Assembly: GCA_039707655.1 (NCBI GenBank)
Contig: CM077672.1
Location: forward strand, 197,632,537 to 197,696,536
Length of the DNA stretch: 64,000 nt
Direction: 5' to 3'
Source of the DNA: Elymus sibiricus
Lineage: Eukaryota > Streptophyta > Magnoliopsida > Poales > Poaceae
The position numbers were made by a program, and so were the translations under genes. Shown here piece after piece: positions 32,497-44,077 of the stretch (the stretch's first letter is position 1; each line of letters opens with the position of its first letter). Below the pieces are notes generated by a model. That model was not told the DNA's origin and searched no databases. It saw only the letters and a list, made by a program, of their open reading frames with translations.

Positions 32497-33729
32497 TCAT
32501 TCTCTTTCTTTTTTTGTATTTAAGGTTGCTGAGCTATTAATTTTACTAGTTCAACTTGGTTGTTGCTCATGAGAATCTCTGCACCGCACATCAATTATCC
32601 ATGCTCGAGTATAATTAACTTAGAACATCTTCAATTGTGTGAAGTTACTTGTATCACATATCATATTGAGGTCTGTCCACATTTCGTTTATTAGGTTTGT
32701 TTTTCTAAGATTGTTTAAGGTACTAACTGATTTTTTACATTTATAAGCTTTGTTGTGATTATGTGTTCTTTGATTGTATGCTTCCTTTGTGGTACAATTG
32801 TGAAAATGATTTTGTCCAAAACTATTTTGGTGCCTATATTGTAGGTTCCTTGGCACTTGTACATCTGAAATGCAAGTTCTTACATTTTCTGGATTTTTAG
32901 CTGAACATACCAATTCTATGTTCATATCAACTTTTTATCCATTGTTGTTGTGAGTATGGTTGTCCTTTTTTACATTATATAGTATACTGTGCATTAACTT
33001 GTTTTGACAGGGTATCGTCTCAGATTTGGTACATGTCTGAATTTCTAGTGTGATAGTGTACAGTCATGATGCAAGTTGTTAATTTGTGTATGCTGACCTC
33101 ATCTGTATGAATTAGTTGTGCTAACTAATATAACTGCAATTTTTTTGTTTATTATGATAATTGCTGTTTGACAAGTTCTAAGGGATGATTTTAACTGGGG
33201 TCTGGGACTCGGGGTGTATATATTAGCTTGAGTGGACATTTGTTTAATTGTTTTGAGATGTTTAGCATGAGAATTTGCTCTTCATATGCTATGTTTTTAT
33301 TGTTGCAGAAGCCTTTTATGTTGGATAGATCGAGTTTTGCTTGGCGGTAGTTTTGAGAAGGAATAGGTAATTGTTCTGTCGATGTATATGTTTTCATAGC
33401 CTTGCATTTTTCTTGTGTGTCATTTGTGTGCAAAATGACTCCATAAAAGAGTATCTTAGTAGGCCCTTCTCGTTTATTGTGTTCTATTTTTTCGGTAGTG
33501 CTTAACGATTTCTGGGATGTTCTTAAATCGGGTTTTTAGTAGATTACAAGGTATAAATGTCCCCTCTTGATGGCTGTATTAGTTATTTCTCATTGTGATG
33601 TTGATGTGAGCTGTATGTTATTTGCATCACCATTTACAGTGTATTGTTTGCCCTGTTGACATGTTTCATCTTTGTCTCTTTAGATTTATTATTGCCTCTT
33701 TATATGTGAAGCGTATGTATGGGGTGGGT

Positions 33730-33780
33730 GAGGGTGCGTAACACTGCCAATGCCGGTCCCAAGCCCGGATAAAAGTGGAG
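33730..33780 (+). mobile_element. Possible fragment of an RTE-clade LINE 5' end
   Basis: CACTGCCAATGCCGGTCCCA followed by AGCCCGGATAAA matches a motif I remember at the start of plant RTE-type non-LTR elements. Only about 50 bases are present and no endonuclease/RT ORF follows. Identification is from memory. Confidence 0.35.
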
Positions 33781-34122
33781 GGAGCACCAACTGACTATTG
33801 TATGAGACAGATGAACATCCTGTTATACTCTAGTTTTGTTGTTTATTTTGCGGAAGTTGTTTCAGTCTTTCAGTGTTTAGAACCGGAGTGGATGGCCCTA
33901 GCTGAAGATGTGGGGTGCTCGTCCAGCTTTGAGTATGCACACAGGAAGTTGAAATCTCCGGTCTCAACTGATGCTGGCATCAAAATAGGGAAGAAATAAA
34001 GAAAAATAGGGAAGAAAGTAAGAACTTGGGATGTACGTTGATGTTCCAAACCCCATGGAAGTTTGCCAAACGCGCCCGAGCAGATCAGGGGGACATTGGT
34101 AAAAGTCATCATTTTAACTGTG
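33781..34122 (+). other. Unassigned, possible terminal exon
   Basis: An open frame (33,775-33,999) ends with about 40 residues of balanced composition (E-P-E-W-M-A-L-A-E-D-V-G-C...) after a pyrimidine-rich TTTCAG. It could be the last exon of the transcription unit begun at 26.05 kb. No family was recognised and this is speculative. Confidence 0.2.
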
Positions 34123-34124
34123 TA

Positions 34125-34292
34125 CTCCCTCCGTTCCTAAATATAAGCCCTTTTAGCCATTTCAATATGAACTACATACAGAGCAAAATGAGTGAATCTA
34201 CACTCGTCTACACTCTAAAATACGTCTATATACATCCGTATGTAGTTCGTATTGAAATCTCTAAAAAGGCTTATATTTAGAAGCGGAGGGAG
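34125..34292. mobile_element. Stowaway MITE, complete
   Basis: Terminal inverted repeats CTCCCTCCGTTCCTAAATAT and the matching GGAGGGAG end, flanked by TA on both sides (34,123-34,124 and 34,293-34,294). The 168-bp element can fold as one long hairpin. The length and palindromic layout are standard for Tc1/mariner-derived Stowaway elements of grasses. Confidence 0.95.
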
Positions 34293-34294
34293 TA

Positions 34295-35069
34295 GTTAAT
34301 TAATTTTTGTGGTTCTTAATTCTTTTTAAAAACATGTATGGTGGTACCAAAGCTGAAACTTTGCAGGTGTGGTACCTGGTAATTCATTTTTGGCGTATAA
34401 TTCTACTCATCAATGGCCAGTCCATGCCATAACGACAGGAAGACCACGTTTTATTTTTTTATTTTGACGAGTATTTCATTGATGAAGAGAGAGCAATGGC
34501 AAGGGTTCATTTGGTAGTTCTCAGCCTCAGTTTACTCCACCAAATCTGCCTATGAACGCACTGTTTGAAGGAATTGTGGAATCTCCTCTGGCGTTCAATC
34601 CGGCGAAGTACTTTCGGCTATTTGTACTCTGACATCATGTTGGCGCTTTCTTTTTATAAATATACTCCAATGCCAACAGAGTGGAAGCACAGAGGTGACA
34701 GAGCTGTAGCAGAGACATTTGATTGTATCCCGTGGTTCTTTTGGTCTGCTAGCTCCTGGTTTGGGCATCGTTGCTGTCAGGTGCCTTGCACGTCGCGCCA
34801 ACACAAAGAAAAGAGTGACCTTGTCAACGAGCTCCTCCGCCTAGCACAAAAAATAGTCGAAATCTCTCTGACGCAGTAGCCGGCGATGCAGCCAGAAACG
34901 AGCCTTTGTCAGACGGATTCGTAAGACCAACAGCCCAGCTTGGTTCAGCTCAGCACGACGCCAGAAACCATTCCACTTGGCGGGTGAAACCACGCTCCAG
35001 CCTCACCTCACAGAACTCGTCAAATTTCTCTCTTTCTTTTTGCTTTGTCCAAGAGGTGTCCACAACCTG
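34295..35069. other. Upstream region of the small peptide gene
   Basis: No ORF with a recognisable domain. The last 100-200 bases before the TATA box are the presumptive promoter. Confidence 0.5.
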
Positions 35070-35078
35070 TATATAAAT
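35070..35078 (+). promoter_or_regulatory. TATA box of the small peptide gene
   Basis: TATATAAAT lies 69 bases before the ATG at 35,147, giving a 5' leader of about 40-45 bases, normal for a short plant gene. Confidence 0.75.
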
Positions 35079-35146
35079 CTTCCTAGGCCCCCAAACGGCA
35101 CAGCACGAGAGCTGGCAAGCTTGAGAAGCAGAGCAAGATCATCAAG

Positions 35147-35332
35147 ATGGACCACCTTTCTCTCCTCGTGCTGCTCGTCGTCTGCCTGTGCCTGGCCATC
35201 CATCTCCAGGGCGCCAACGCCCAGTACGGCAGCTCCTCCAGCAATGGCGCGGCTGGGGTCGCCGGCCCAGGGTACTCTTCGCTGGGTGTGGCCGCCGCTC
35301 TGCTCGCCGTCGCTGCACTCGTTTTTAACTGA
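35147..35332 (+). CDS. Small secreted, probably GPI-anchored peptide
   Basis: A 61-codon ORF with its own TATA box and AATAAA-like signals from 35,404, so it is probably a real intronless gene. Residues 1-25 form a classic signal peptide (L-L-V-L-L-V-V-C-L-C-L-A) with a likely cut after A-N-A. The mature part is Ser/Gly/Ala-rich (Y-G-S-S-S-S-N-G-A-A-G). The last 15 or so residues are hydrophobic and end V-F-N, as in GPI-attachment signals; the anchored peptide would be under 20 residues. The layout is that of arabinogalactan peptides, but there is only one Pro and no Ala-Pro repeats. It is therefore either a divergent AG-peptide or a different class of cell-surface peptide. Confidence 0.7.
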   Translation: MDHLSLLVLLVVCLCLAIHLQGANAQYGSSSSNGAAGVAGPGYSSLGVAAALLAVAALVFN

Positions 35333-35403
35333 AGCTGACCTCACCTGAGCTCCTGGAGTTAGCTGTTGCCTTGCTTTTGTACCATTATTTGGTGATGTTC
35401 TTG

Positions 35404-35424
35404 AATAAATAATTAAATAAATAT
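35404..35424 (+). terminator. Polyadenylation signals of the small peptide gene
   Basis: Overlapping AATAAATAATTAAATAAATA about 70 bp after the stop codon, a typical plant near-upstream element cluster. Confidence 0.6.
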
Positions 35425-35866
35425 ATGATGGGTAATTTTTTTTGTGAGGGAATATATAATGGGTATTGGATGTGTGCGCGTCAGGGTTTTGGGTACCGGG
35501 TGAAAATTCGGTTACCGCCTGGGATCCGCGTTTCTCGCCACCCCACGAGATTCGCATATACCGAGCAATTTTGTTTGAAATTTTTGAATTTAAATAGAGA
35601 ACATATAGTTAACTAAGATGGAAACTCTAATATAACAGATAAGCAATGATGCTCTGGTGGTCCAATTAATGGGTCGTGTGTAGTGGTGTGGTGGCGCACG
35701 GGCGGTCTTCTCTTGGGGCGCGATCGAGTGATTCTTCTCCGCGATCTCCCTCCTCCGTCTCCGGTTGCTGTGCTTGGGGTGAACAAGGGGGGGTCCTGGT
35801 GACCCTACCTGCCTTTGGTGCACATGGGAGGGTCGAGGGTTGGGGTTTTAAGGGGGATCGACGGAG

Positions 35867-36895
35867 ATGGCAAGTTCAGCGGCGGTTGGAAAAGAGAAGG
35901 AAGGTGTGGAGAAGATGATGGAGAGGATGAATCTGACGGATAGGGAGAGCGCAAAGCTAGTTGTGGATGATCAGGAGGAGGAACAAGGGGAACCGATAGT
36001 GGCGGTGGTTGGGAAGGTGTTGAAAAGGAGGGTGCTGCATGTCAACACCATTACCGATGCTCTTTGTCCCGCCTAGGACAACTTGAGGGATCTCTTGTTT
36101 AGCTCAGTCTGGGACAACATGGTTGTGGCAATTTTTGAAGGAAAAAGGGGCAACGGTAGGATCTTTGAGGGAGGTTCGTGGATGGTGGGGAAGCACGCTG
36201 TTGTGTTGCAGATTTTTTATGTGAGATCGCGGCCCTCGGACCTCAAATTTGAGATGATGCAGATCTGGACAAGGGTGATTAATTTACCCTTCAATCTTCG
36301 ATGCCCTCCATGGCCAGAAAAGATAGTCATCAGGGTTGATGTGGATGCAAAGGGCTTTGCCTATGGGGAAGCATTGAGAGCACGAGTGTGGATTAATGTG
36401 ACTGAGCCATTGATGAGGTGGGTTCGGCTAGAATCAACAAGAACAAAGGAGTGTGTGTTTTATGATATTCAATACGAATCATTGCCTTATTTCTATTTCT
36501 CCCGCAGTTTGCTTGGGCATGCAGAACTGTACTGTTCGACACCGGCAGGAAGAGATGCTCATGGGCAACTCCCGTATGGTGAGAAGTTGAGTGCGCCGTA
36601 TCGTGGCTATGGAGATCCTTCGGGAGCTCACAAGGAATATGAGGACTGGGAGGAGGAGGAAGTAGAAAAAGGAGAGGAGATGACATCTCCAGATAAATCG
36701 AGCATTAGCAGGGTTAGAGCGGCGGTGTACCGGTTTAATGCTAGGGGCGGCGACATAGCTGGTAGAGGTGCACCCTTTCAGAGGGGTCGGGGACATGGCA
36801 GAAACACTGTGTATAGGCGTGCGAACATGGATGGAAATAGAGGGAATGGCAGTGGGGGAATACACCCCTCATGTTGGTGGATCATGAAACCTTAA
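35867..36895 (+). pseudogene. LINE ORF1 (DUF4283-type RNA-binding protein)
   Basis: One frame runs from ATG 35,867 to 36,895 with a single in-frame TAG at 36,074-36,076. After an acidic N-terminus comes the DUF4283 fold (V-F-E/I-F-E-G-x-R-G-N-G-R-I-F-E-G-G-S-W to Q-I-W-T-R-V-I-N-L-P). It continues with the V-R-V-D-V-D-A-K-G segment and a Cys-poor remnant of the zf-CCHC_4 region (Y-E-S-L-P-Y-F-Y-F-S-R-S-L-L-G-H), where the expected Cys residues are largely replaced. It would bind LINE RNA. A Gly/Arg-rich tail follows. Confidence 0.75.
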
Positions 36896-37031
36896 AAAGG
36901 AAAAGGACTAATGAGGCCAAGATGTCCAATGATTCCATGGAAGATAGCATAGATTTCAAGAACAAGAAAGCAGACGGGGAAAATAGCTCAATTAGTTTGG
37001 CGGAGGCTGCACGACAGCCCCGCCTGGGTCA

Positions 37032-39031
37032 ATGAATTGTTTTGCTTGGAACTGTCGCGGGCTTGGGAACCCGCAGATATTTCATCAACTTCACCATCTG
37101 GTGAGGTTGGAAGCCCATGCCTTGGTATTTTTGAGTGAAACAAAGATCGAGGGGTCGAGAATAGCAGATTTGCAAGCCCAGTTAGGCTTCGCTGGTCGTG
37201 TGCTCGTAAACATTGCTGCCTTAAGTGGCAGATTAGCCTTATTCTGGTCACATAGGTGGATGTCACCCTAAACAATGTCTCTGATCAACATATCGATGTT
37301 ACACCCAGAATATAGGAGGTGATAGGAAAATATGGAGATTCACTGGTTTCTATGGTAAAGCTCGTAGGAGCGAGAGGTCTTAGAGTTGGGACCGGTTGAG
37401 ACAACTGATCATGCATAGTGATTTGTCATGGCTTTGTGGAGGAGACTTTAATGAGGTTGTAGATAATATTGAATATTTCGGAGCTCATGATAGAGTAGAG
37501 TGGCAGATGGCTGTCTTTCGAGAAGTGATCGACGATTGCGAGTTTCAAGGCCTTGGGTTCAATGGTATTCCCTTCACTTGGGATAACAAACAAGAAGATG
37601 TAGGGAATGTAAAAGTAAGATTGGATCGGTTCCTGGCCAATCCGATGGGTGTGCGCCATATCCCATCACCACGGTTGGACCATCGCTTGGTCACGACAAG
37701 AATTAAAAAACTGCGTGCAGCAGAGGGGTAGCCGATTTTTTTATGAAGATGCAAGGTAGAGGGAAGACTCGTGCATATCCGCGGTGGTGGAGGGATGGGT
37801 GCATGGGTCGGGGGATGTTTTCCTCGCCGACCTCAACAATAATCTTATTCACATGGATAGCGACCTCACGGACTGGAAGTGTAAGAAGTTCGGAGATGTT
37901 AGACGCAAATTAAAAAAGGTTTGTAATGAGTTTGAGAGGGAAGAGTAACTCCTTGTATTGGGGCTTGTCACCACGTGAGAAGGAGTTGGCTCGACAGTTT
38001 AATGAACTATTACATCGTGAAGAGATCATGGCACGACAGAGATCACATGTTGATTGGTTGCGGGCTGGGGATCAAAACACAGAATTCTTCCATGCCCCGT
38101 CAACTTCATGATGGGTGCGCAACAAGATTGCTGCACTGGAGGATGTTTAAGGGGTGGTGTGCGAAAGTAAAGAAGCAATCCATGAGGAAGTCCAGAGTTT
38201 TTACACTAACCTCTACTCTGCGCAGGAGGAGTTGGTGACCGAGGAAGTGTTGCATCACGTTCCAGAGAAGGTTACTTTGCAGATGAACGAGCATTTAATG
38301 CACCCCTTTCAGGCTGAAGAAGTGGACAAGGCACTGTTTGGCATGGCGCCGTCGAAGGCTCCAGGCGAGGATGGCTTTAATGTCAGGTTATACCAGTGGC
38401 ATTGGCACTTGATTAGAGACGATGTGACAAAAGCGGTTCTTAACTTTCTCAACAGTGGCCATATGCCGTAGTCGGTAAATAAGTCAGTTATTGCCTTAAT
38501 TCTGAAGGTTAAAAATCCTCGTAATATAACTCAATATAAACCTATTTCCTTGTGTAATGTTATTAAGATTTTCCCTAAAGTGTTGGCTAACCGCCTTCAT
38601 GAGGTTCTAGATGAGATCATTTCCGAGGAGCAAAGTGCTTTCGTTCCAGGGCGGCTCATTACTGACAACATCATCATAGCCTATGAGTGCGTCCATGCTA
38701 TGAGAAAGAAGAAAGGGAAGCATGGTTGGTGTGCGGTTAAGATCAAAATGATTAAGGCCTACGACCGTGTAGAGTGGGAGTATTTACAAGGAGTCATGAT
38801 TCAGTTGGGCTTCTCGGGAGAGTGGATTTCTTTAGTGATGAAGTGTGTTAACTTGGTAAGTTTCCAAGTAATAGTTAATGGTGAGTTGTTACCGTCGTTT
38901 CGTCCTTCCAGAGGGATTAGCCAAGGGGATCTTGTTTTCCCTTACCTTTTCTTGCTCCGTGGAGAAGGTTTATCATGCATGTTGAAGAACTATGATGGAG
39001 GATGAATTGGCAGGGGCATACGTGCATGATT
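37032..39031 (+). pseudogene. LINE ORF2, endonuclease and N-terminal reverse transcriptase
   Basis: It begins M-N-C-F-A-W-N-C-R-G-L-G-N, the start of the endonuclease/exonuclease/phosphatase domain of plant LINEs. F-L-S-E-T-K and G-D-F-N-E-V follow, then the D-H-R-L end near 37,680. Reverse transcriptase starts near 38,280 (M-x-P-S-K-A-P-G-E-D-G-F, K-P-I-S-L-C-N-V, E-Q-S-A-F-V-P-G-R, D-N, R-G-I-S-Q-G-D). Several stops and frame changes interrupt it (for example TAA at about 37,270 and TAG at 38,469). The frame is cut by the solo LTR. Confidence 0.8.
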
Positions 39032-39043
39032 GAGGTCGCCGTG

Positions 39044-39048
39044 GGTGT
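39044..39048. repeat. Target duplication GGTGT of the solo LTR
   Basis: GGTGT precedes the LTR and is repeated at 40,566-40,570 after it. Confidence 0.75.
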
Positions 39049-40565
39049 TGATACATCCATTTTGCATCATGATTTCCTACTATTATTTATAGTGTTTTTG
39101 ATTAACATTTCACTTTATGATGCAATTCTAATGCCTTTTCTCTCTTATTATGCAAGATCTACACGAAGAGGGAAATTGCTGGCAGCTGGAATTCTGGACC
39201 TGAAAAGACCTACAACAGAGATAGCTATTCTCTAGAGCTCCAAATAACCTGAAAAATTTATGGAGATTTATTTTGGAATTAATAAAAAATACTGGAAGAA
39301 GAATCACCAGGAGGAGCCCCACCAGTGAGCCACAAGCTCAGGTGGCGCGCCCCCTAGGGCGCGCCAGGTGAGCTTGTCGGCCCACCAGCAGGTCTCCGTG
39401 GCCCATCTTCTCCTATATGAAGCCATTTGCCCTAGAAAAAATGAGAAGAAGACTTTCGGGACGAAGCGCCGCCGTCTCGAGGCGGAACCTGGGCAAGAGC
39501 ACTTTTGCTCTCCGGCTGAGCGATTCCGCCGGGGATACTTCCCTCCAGGAGGGGGAAATCAAAGCCAACGACATGACCAACGTTCCTCTCATCGTGGGAG
39601 GACTCATCTCCATCAACATCTTCACCAGCACCATCTCATCTCAAACCCTAGGTCCTCTCTTGTATTCAATCTTTGCCTCAAAACCTCAGATTGGTACCTG
39701 TGGGTTGCTAGTAGTGTTGATTACATCTTGTAGTTGATGCTAGTTGGTTTATTTGATAGAAGATTATATGTTCAGATCCTTAATCATACATTATACTCCT
39801 CTGATCTTGAACATGAATATGATTTGTGAGTAGTTCCGTTTGTTCTTGTGGACATGGGAGAAGTCTTGTTATAAGTAATCATGTGAAGTTGGTATGCGTT
39901 CAGTATTTTGATGATGTGTATGTCGTTCTTCCTCTAGTGATGTCGTGTGAACGTCGACTACATGACACATTACCATGCTTGGGCCTAGGGGAAGGCATTG
40001 GGGAGTAGTAAGTAGATGTGGGTTGCGAGAGTGACAGAAGCTTAAACCCTAGTTTATGAGCTATTTTGTAAGGGGCTGATTTGGATCCATATGTTTCATG
40101 CTATGGTTAGATTTATCTTAATTCTTCTTTCGTAGTTGCGGATGCTTGCGAGAGGGGGTAATCATAAGTGGGTTGCTTGTTCAAGTAAGAACAACACCCT
40201 AGCACCGGTCCACCCACATATCAAATTATCAAAGTAGTGAACGCAAATCAACCAAACATGATGAATGTGACTAGACGAGAATTCCCATGTGTCCTCGAGA
40301 ACTCTTTGCTCACTATAAGAAGTACTTTCGGCTTGTCCTTTGCTACAGAAGGGATTGAGCCACCTTGCTGCACCTTTGTTACTATTGTTACTTGTTACTT
40401 GCTACGAATTATCTTGCTATCAAACTACTTGTTACTGCTACTTTCAGTACTTGCAGAGAATACATTGCTGAAAACCGCTTATCATTTCCTTCTGCTCCTC
40501 GTTGGGTTTGACACTCTTACTTATCGAAAGGACTACGATTGATCCCCTATACTTGTGGGTCATTA
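39049..40565 (+). mobile_element. Solo LTR (gypsy type) inside the LINE
   Basis: A 1,517-bp sequence starting TGATACATCC and ending GTGGGTCATTA (expected CATCA, one transition), flanked by GGTGT. LINE reverse transcriptase coding resumes directly on the other side. No internal retrotransposon sequence is present, so it arose by recombination between LTRs. A CCTATATGAA TATA-like region lies at about 39,412. Confidence 0.8.
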
Positions 40566-40570
40566 GGTGT

Positions 40571-42455
40571 ATGTTTGGATCCCCTTCACAGATAACTGTT
40601 TGGTGTTCATGAAGGTAGATGGCTGAAGTGCTACGCACATGAATGAGATTTTGAAAGCATATAGCCTTGGTTCAGGTCAGAGTGCTAATAAGTTGAAGAG
40701 TTCTATGATTTTTAGCCCGAACCGTGGGGCGTCAACAAGGAGGGGGTCCAAAATGTTTTACAAATCCAGAGAGAAGTCCCAGCAGAGAAATACCTTGGCT
40801 TGAGAACAATAGCTGGAAGGATTACAGAGCAGAATTTTGAGCATATTGTTGAAGTGGCTAGATCAAGGGTACATGGTTGTTGCTTTAGAAAGGTTTCTTG
40901 TGCAGGAAAAGAAGTGCACCTTAAGTTAGTGATCCTAGCATTTTCGAATTACAAACTCACAAAAAGCTTGTGCCAAAAAGTAATGACAGTCATGTAAAAA
41001 TATTGGTGGGCATGATCACTTGACATACGAGGTATGCAATGGCAGTCATGGTAAAAAATGGCTTCTCCGAAGTCAAGAGGTGGACTAGGGTTTCAAGACC
41101 TTGAGTTATTTAATCATGCCATGTTGGCAAAGCAAGCATGGAGATTGTTGGACAAGCCAGAAAGCATGTGCGTGCGTGTTTTGAAGGGTCGGTACTATCC
41201 GGATGGAAATTTGCTACAAGCGGGGAGTCTGGCATACTTCTCTACAACATGGCGGGCCATTATCCAAGGAAGGAAGGTTCTCTAGCAAGGCCTGGTGAGG
41301 CGGGTTGGAGATGGTCGATCAACGGAACACCAAGTTGGTTAGGAAGCTATTTATCACGCTGGATGTGAATGCCGTCCTCAATTTACCAAGGCCAAGGAAA
41401 ATGGGCGTGGGCCTGGGAGAGGTCAAGTACGTTCTTGGTCAGGTCAGCATACAGAGTGCTGAAGGAGAGGCAATGCAACCTTGAAACAGCCCCGGGTAGT
41501 TCTTCAGGTGGGCAGGAGACATGGAAAAGCTTATGGAAGCTTAATGTCCACCCAAAGACACAAGTATTCTGGTGGAGGGTGCTCAAAGGATTCGTTCCTA
41601 CTAATGTAGAGCTTTTCCGGTGACACATCAATGATGGTGCAAAGTGCAATATGTGCGGTCACAATGAGAAGACGCTGTTCCATGCTCTGGTTAGCTGCAA
41701 CCATGCAAGCTTGTTTTACAAGGAGACGACCTGATATTTTCGACTTAAGCTCCTAAGTCAGCACCCCTTGACGTGGACGAGAGATCTCTTAGACCCTCAG
41801 TTCATCAATAAAGAGAACGCTGCCATTGTTATCTTGGTTATGTGGGTGGTGTGGGAAAATCAAAACAAGTATACACATGGCGAGGTGCAATACCAACCCA
41901 CTGGCTCGATGGAGATTATACATGAACTAATTAGGGCATTGGAGGTTCCTGCAAAACCCCATGTTTCATAGCCGATCAAAGTTGTTTGGAGGCCACCCGG
42001 GGTGAGCATTGTGAAGCTAAATCGGCGGTCGGGGGGGGGGGGGGGGGGGGTAGCTCGAGATCATGATGGGGGCTTCCTTGCGGGGAGGTATATAGAACGG
42101 GATCACTGATCCATTTGTGTGTGATGCGCTAGCTTGTCGGGATGCTATGGTGCTTGCACAAGAGAAAGGATGGAGTACGACTGAGCTTGAATCAGATTGT
42201 AAATCTTTTGTGGATGATTGGCTTGGACGGAGGAACCGGTCCATAGGTGGTCCCATTATCAGAGAGATGACCTCCTATCTCTTGCATTTTCAGGGGTTCG
42301 AGCTCAAGTACAATGGAAGAGATGCCAACGAGTTGGCACATACACTAGCGACACGTGCCCTTTCTTCAGGCATGCAGAATGTTACCTTCAATGTTATCCC
42401 TGAATTCTTGGGTGCGGTTATGCACTCAGACAATGTACAAATTATGAGTGAATAA
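40571..42455 (+). pseudogene. LINE ORF2, C-terminal reverse transcriptase, zf-RVT and RNase H
   Basis: Coding resumes at the reverse transcriptase active site, where F-A-D-D has become F-T-D-N, so the catalytic Asp pair is damaged. Next come the G-L-G-F-Q-D-L-E-x-F-N-x-A-M-L-A-K-Q segment (about 41,090), the zf-RVT zinc-binding region (W-K-S-L-W-K-L-N-V-H-P-K, C-x2-C...H...C, 41,520-41,700) and an RNase H-like domain (42,117-42,400, E-S-D-C-K and D-A-N-E-L-A-H). Stops separate the pieces. Confidence 0.75.
42031..42050 (+). repeat. Homopolymer of 20 G in the LINE
   Basis: A run of 20 G replaces the Gly-rich start of the RNase H domain. It may be slippage expansion of a GGN-rich coding stretch or an assembly artefact. 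Confidence 0.9.
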
Positions 42456-44077
42456 AATAACATAAAAGAAGGGCCCTTCGCAGAGGGAAGCAGAGATTTG
42501 CAGCGGTGCCAGAGCTCATTGTTTTGAAACAGAGATAAATTGCATTTTGAGTGGTGTACTTTTCAGTCCATGATTTATGACAGAGTTTCCAATATCTTCC
42601 ATGCTAAACACGTTAATAGCGGTTTCCATGCAAAAAAGGTTTTACCCCCCCTCCATCGTACTGACACAAACCATGGCTAACCGAATCCTCGGGTGCCTGC
42701 CAAGAATCAACTGTCTGGGGGAGTGTTTTATATAAAGTAAACAGGACTGGGCATCCCTGTTACCAGCCTCCCTCAAGATTAATGAGCGAATAAACTCTCG
42801 TCAAGAGTTAAACACACTTAGCATGGAAGATATTGACTACCAATTTCTCCATGAGCTTTTGGGGCACACAAAATAGATGTTTATTTGAAGATTTAGAGGT
42901 GGCACATGCAAATTTACTTGGAACGACAGGGTAATACCGTATATAGGTAGATATGATGGACTCTTATGGCATAACTTTGTTTCAGGATTTTGGATGCACA
43001 AGCAGTATTTCCCCTTACTACAGGCAAATGCTAGCAATAGATTGAGAAGCGACCAACTAGAGAGCAACAACGGTCATAATCATGCGTTTTGAATAATTAA
43101 CTTGAACAAGAGCATGGGAAGGATATAAACACTCTGAACATAAATATCATAGAGGCAATATTGGGTTTGAATCAATTACATGCATGAACATGTGCCAAGT
43201 CAAGCCACTTGAATTCTTCAGAGGAGGATACCATCCTAACGTACCACATTATGATCATTTTAATGCATGTTGACACCTAAGATAACATATTATCCACTCC
43301 TAGCTACTTAAGCATGGCATGAACAACTATGAACTCTAATCATCATCATACACATGTTTACCCATGACAAACTGAATCAAGATCACTATGGTAAACATAT
43401 TTACAAAAACAAAAACAAGTAGAGTTCATACCACCTTTTCTTCACCATGGTCACTTCATCAAATCATCGTCATTATTGCCTTTCACTTGCACGACCGAAT
43501 GATGTGGAAAATATAGTATAGTGCAAGTGTGCCATGGACTAAGCTAGAATCTGCAAGGACTATCTACATAGAAGAAGACAAGCAAATGTTTGATCCTTCA
43601 TTAGATCAACAACAAAGCACATAAGAGCCAGTTGGAAATTTTTAGCGAAGTCTTCTCCTTACGATGACTCAGGAAAAGAAAAGATATTCAGAGAAACACA
43701 CTAAAATATTTTTGGAGTTTTTTATTTTTCTGAAGAAAGTGAAAGAAATGAAGAAAAACAAGAAAAATGAGAAAACTATTTACACCAAAGAACTCCAAAC
43801 AAATGACAAAAGAAGACACGAGAAATCTTTTTGGTGTTTCTTTTAATACTACGAACTAAAAAAAAGGAAAAAAGAGAAACCAAAAAGAAGCGAGAAATAT
43901 TTTTGGTTTTTTTCAAAGTTTTATCAAACACACAAAAGAAAGATGAAAATAAAAACTAACATGGATATACAAGGAAAATGATGAACACCGACAAGTGTAA
44001 TAAGTGTGTGATAATTTGAATGAAATGTCGGTGAGAATACATTCTCCCCCAAGCTTAGGCTTTTCGCCTAACTTGGT

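Larger units (their letters stand above)
26151..33725 (+). other. Long T-rich, ORF-poor region (intron or noncoding transcript)
   Basis: Over 7.5 kb contain no ORF above about 105 codons and no recognisable transposon core apart from one decayed MITE. The + strand is T-rich with GTAAG/TTGCAG-like signals, as expected of introns. Repeats of TGATTTAGGG at 26,340-26,480 are common in plant leader introns. Two tandem duplications (30,179-30,572 and 31,476-31,735) and a dispersed one (31,300-31,480 versus 32,990-33,110) lie inside. Either coding exons lie farther right and were not recognised, or this is a noncoding RNA locus. Confidence 0.4.
35640..42640 (+). mobile_element. Decayed L1-type LINE
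   Basis: The order is 5' leader, ORF1 (DUF4283-type RNA-binding protein), ORF2 with endonuclease, reverse transcriptase, zf-RVT and RNase H domains, then a 3' region ending near CATGCAAAAAA at 42,640. This is the full domain complement of plant L1 elements with RNase H. Many stop codons and frameshifts show it is old. It is split by a solo LTR at 39,049-40,565. Outer limits are approximate because no target duplication was identified. Confidence 0.75.

Noticed and set aside
26151..33725. microRNA, snoRNA or tRNA genes
   Set aside because: Looked by eye for conserved plant miRNA sequences, C/D box pairs and tRNA B boxes; nothing convincing was found. A covariance-model scan (Infernal/tRNAscan) would decide.
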